Shown: piece by piece, positions 61,685 through 64,000 of the stretch
How positions within the stretch are numbered: the stretch's first letter is position 1
Layout: the number at the start of each line of letters is the position of its first letter
Assembly (NCBI RefSeq): GCF_030732225.1
Contig: NZ_CP132230.1
Coordinates: forward strand, 2,041,001 to 2,105,000
Direction of reading: 5' to 3'
Source of the DNA: Streptococcus iniae
GTDB taxonomy: Bacteria; Bacillota; Bacilli; Lactobacillales; Streptococcaceae
DNA: 64,000 nucleotides
Position numbers and translations under genes: made by a program
The notes under the pieces: model-generated
Databases searched by the model: none
Seen by the model: the letters and a program-made list of their open reading frames with translations, nothing else
Told to the model about the DNA's origin: nothing

Positions 61685-63880
61685 TTAAAGCCCTGGATAC
61701 TTAATTGTAGAGCCATTCATGTGTTTAACACGCGCTGAAATTTCTTTATGACGGCCATTTACCATCGGTCTAGCTTGAGGATTGCCTAAGTAACCACAGG
61801 TTCTTTTGACAACATCTACAGTTTTGGGATCACTATTGCCACAGTTTGGACAAGTAAACCCTCTCTCCGTTGGTGTAAAATCTCCCTCAAACTGGCACTT
61901 GTAACATTTATCTATTGGTGTATTGGTACCTAGATAGCCCACACGATCATAGGCATAATCCCAGACTGCTTCTAAAGCTTTTGGATTTTGTTGAAGTACC
62001 GGATACTCACAGTAATGAATAAACCCACCTGAAGCACCTGCTTCTGGATAAACCTTTTCAAAATCTAATTTATCAAATGGTGTTGGATTTTTTCGAACAT
62101 CGTAGTGGAATGAATTCGTATAGTATTCCTTATCCGTAATATTTTCAACAATTCCAAATTTTTCAGTATCTAAACGACAAAAACGATCTGTCAAACTTTC
62201 TGACGGCGTTGAGTAAACAGAGAAGTGATAACCATATTCTTGAGACCAAGACTCACATGCATCTTTCATCGCTTTTATAATAGCAATGGTAAAATCTTTG
62301 GCTTCCTGATTGTCCTCCCACTCTCCACCATAGAAAGTTGAAGCAACTTCATATAAACCAATATAACCTAATGAAATTGTCGCCCGTCTGTTCTTAAACA
62401 ACTCATCAACATGACCAGTCTTTTCAAGACGCTTCCCAAAAGCTCCGTACTGATAGAGAATCGGTGCATTTGCTGGTGTCGCTTCCTTAACGCGTTCTAC
62501 CCGGTAAACCAAAGCATCCTTACCAATTGAAAGACGCTCCTCAAAAAGTTCCCAGAACTTGTCCATATCGCCATTTGCTTCCATAGCAATCCTTGGCAAA
62601 TTCAAGGTTACAACACCTAGATTCATACGACCAGAAGTCACATCATTGCCATCTTCGTCTTTCCAACCTTGCAAGAAAGAACGACAACCCATCGGTGCTT
62701 TAAAAGAGCCCGTCAAGTCAATGATTTTATCATAAGACAACATATCTGGGTACATTCTCTTAGACGCACATTCAAGAGCTAACTGCTTAATATCATAGTT
62801 AGGTGAGTCTGTCTCTAAGTTCAAGCCACGTTTAACTGTAAAAATCAACTTAGGGAAGATAGCTGTACGATGTTCACTTCCAAGCCCCTTAATACGAATT
62901 TCCAAAATTGCCTTTTGAATTTCACGTTCAAACCAAGACGTCCCAAGACCAAAACCAAGTGACGTAAAAGGCGTTTGACCATTTGAAGTAAAAAGAGTAT
63001 TAATCTCATATTCTAGAGACTGCATAGCATCATAAATGTCTTTTTGAGTTTTCTCATAAGCATACTCTTCACGCTTATCTTCAACAACCCATTTTTCAGC
63101 ATCAGCCATGTGTTTGTGATAATTGAGCTCCGCATATGGGGCTAAAAATTCATCGATACGATCTGCAGTACAGCCTCCATACTGACTTGAAGCCACATTT
63201 GCAATAATTTGAGAAATCTGAGCTGTCGCTGTTTGAATTGATTTTGGACTTTCAACTTCAGCATTGCCAATTTTGAATCCATTTGCCAACATACCCTTGA
63301 AATCAATTAAACAACAATTTGTCATAGGCGTGTATGGACTATAGTCTAAATCATGGTAATGAATATCACCTTTTTGATGGGCATTAGCCACATGAGCTGG
63401 CAACATTTTAAGACCAATAGATTTACCAACAATTCCTGCTGTTAAATCACGTTGCGTGTTAAAAACATCACTGTCTTTGTTTGCATTTTCATTAACAACC
63501 GACTGGTCCTTATTTAATAATTTATCGATAGAGAAATTAATATCTGTTGCTTGAGAACGCGCAAAATCGCGTTGCGTGCGGTAATTAATATATTCCTTAG
63601 CAATAGCATATTCGTTTGAACTTAACAATTCATGCTCAACAATATTTTGAATTTCATAAATTTTAATATTGTTTGGAAAACGTTCCAAAATTTCAGCGAT
63701 AACACGATCTGAAATAGCTTCTAATTTTGCTTCAACCAGTGGTGACATTTTGGTAACATTAACACTGGCTTTTAGAAGGGCACTGTAAATTTTAGTCGTG
63801 TCAAAATTTACCAAACGGCCATCTCGTTTGATTACTTTTATGTCTGGTTGAACGATTACTTTTTCATTATCTTGTGTCAT
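61685..63880 (-). CDS. nrdD: Anaerobic ribonucleoside-triphosphate reductase
   Basis: A 731-residue class III reductase making dNTPs without oxygen. An N-terminal ATP-cone (IKVIKRDGRLVNFDTTKIYSAL, 14-105) gives allosteric control. A zinc site is formed by CYKCQFEGDF and CPNCGNSD near 660-685, and the glycyl radical lies in KRTCGYLGNP near 697. It is activated by NrdG. AAGGAG precedes the start. Confidence 0.97.
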   Translation of the reverse strand: MTQDNEKVIVQPDIKVIKRDGRLVNFDTTKIYSALLKASVNVTKMSPLVEAKLEAISDRVIAEILERFPNNIKIYEIQNIVEHELLSSNEYAIAKEYINYRTQRDFARSQATDINFSIDKLLNKDQSVVNENANKDSDVFNTQRDLTAGIVGKSIGLKMLPAHVANAHQKGDIHYHDLDYSPYTPMTNCCLIDFKGMLANGFKIGNAEVESPKSIQTATAQISQIIANVASSQYGGCTADRIDEFLAPYAELNYHKHMADAEKWVVEDKREEYAYEKTQKDIYDAMQSLEYEINTLFTSNGQTPFTSLGFGLGTSWFEREIQKAILEIRIKGLGSEHRTAIFPKLIFTVKRGLNLETDSPNYDIKQLALECASKRMYPDMLSYDKIIDLTGSFKAPMGCRSFLQGWKDEDGNDVTSGRMNLGVVTLNLPRIAMEANGDMDKFWELFEERLSIGKDALVYRVERVKEATPANAPILYQYGAFGKRLEKTGHVDELFKNRRATISLGYIGLYEVASTFYGGEWEDNQEAKDFTIAIIKAMKDACESWSQEYGYHFSVYSTPSESLTDRFCRLDTEKFGIVENITDKEYYTNSFHYDVRKNPTPFDKLDFEKVYPEAGASGGFIHYCEYPVLQQNPKALEAVWDYAYDRVGYLGTNTPIDKCYKCQFEGDFTPTERGFTCPNCGNSDPKTVDVVKRTCGYLGNPQARPMVNGRHKEISARVKHMNGSTIKYPGL

Positions 63881-63905
63881 CTTTTCAATTTCTCCTTACT
63901 GAACT

Positions 63906-63933
63906 ATTATATCATTGAATTTAAAAAAATCAA
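63906..63933 (-). promoter_or_regulatory. nrdD promoter
   Basis: Minus strand TTGATT (63928-63933), 16-base spacer, TATAAT (63906-63911). Confidence 0.75.
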
Positions 63934-63940
63934 CACAAAA

Positions 63941-63986
63941 AACAATATCTTGTGTTTTGATTTTACACCTAACACAAGATATTGTT
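63941..63986. promoter_or_regulatory. Paired NrdR boxes upstream of nrdD
   Basis: AACAATATCTTGTGTT (63941-63956) and its exact reverse complement AACACAAGATATTGTT (63971-63986) lie 30 bp apart start to start, about three helical turns. They fit the NrdR consensus ACAC-ATAT-GTGT style. NrdR represses reductase genes when dATP is high. Confidence 0.82.
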
Positions 63987-64000
63987 ATTTTACTCTAATT

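Overview
The window looks like a chromosome segment of a pyogenic-group Streptococcus. The evidence is the S. pyogenes-type gene sets (ula ascorbate operon, leuS, a metB-like lyase, rpmG-secE-nusG, pbp2a; and groESL, ctsR-clpC, csp, ahpCF, rpsB-tsf, pepO, treBC/treR, nrdDG), the YSIRK/FLRKSAYG-type surface-protein signals with sortase motifs, low G+C, and AT-rich intergenic DNA with TTGACA/TATAAT promoters. Species cannot be fixed from the sequence alone. There is no rRNA, phage, insertion sequence or CRISPR array. One tRNA (Cys) is present.

Left third (1-19.8 kb, all minus strand): a partial amidohydrolase, a galactitol-type PTS EIIC, a 2-hydroxyacid dehydrogenase, a propeller-like protein of unknown function and a LacI regulator form an uncharacterised sugar or sugar-acid cluster. 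Next is the complete ulaABCDEF operon for L-ascorbate, then glycerate kinase and leuS. A PAS/HTH regulator, a PepV-like dipeptidase and a cystathionine-lyase-like enzyme/RidA/APC permease/gamma-glutamyl hydrolase operon follow. The last operon has a promoter bracketed by two identical 14-bp palindromes.

Middle (20-33 kb): a sortase-anchored surface protein with GA-like (albumin-binding-like) modules lies directly downstream of nusG, where S. pyogenes carries nga-slo. rpmG-secE-nusG, pbp2a, a RidA paralogue, a small ORF coupled to an RluD-family pseudouridine synthase, a TcaA-like membrane protein, a secreted C69 dipeptidase under a perfect cre site, and a G5/lethal-factor-like metalloprotease broken by one frameshift follow.

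Right (33-64 kb): chaperone and protease genes with CIRCE and CtsR control (groESL, ctsR-clpC), csp, an Na+/H+ antiporter, tRNA-Cys, ahpCF, rpsB-tsf and pepO. Then come a second ascorbate-type PTS with a split transketolase and its own PRD regulator, the trehalose genes treBC/treR, yaaA with an apparently leaderless promoter, and an anaerobic ribonucleotide reductase operon (nrdD - small ORF - oxidoreductase - acetyltransferase - nrdG) preceded by paired NrdR boxes.

The main themes are carbohydrate uptake under CcpA-type control (several cre-like sites), stress protein quality control, peroxide defence and surface proteins. No single gene set is clearly a new defence or mobile system. The best candidates for undescribed biology are the left-end sugar cluster, the palindrome-bracketed amino-acid operon and the two surface-protein loci.
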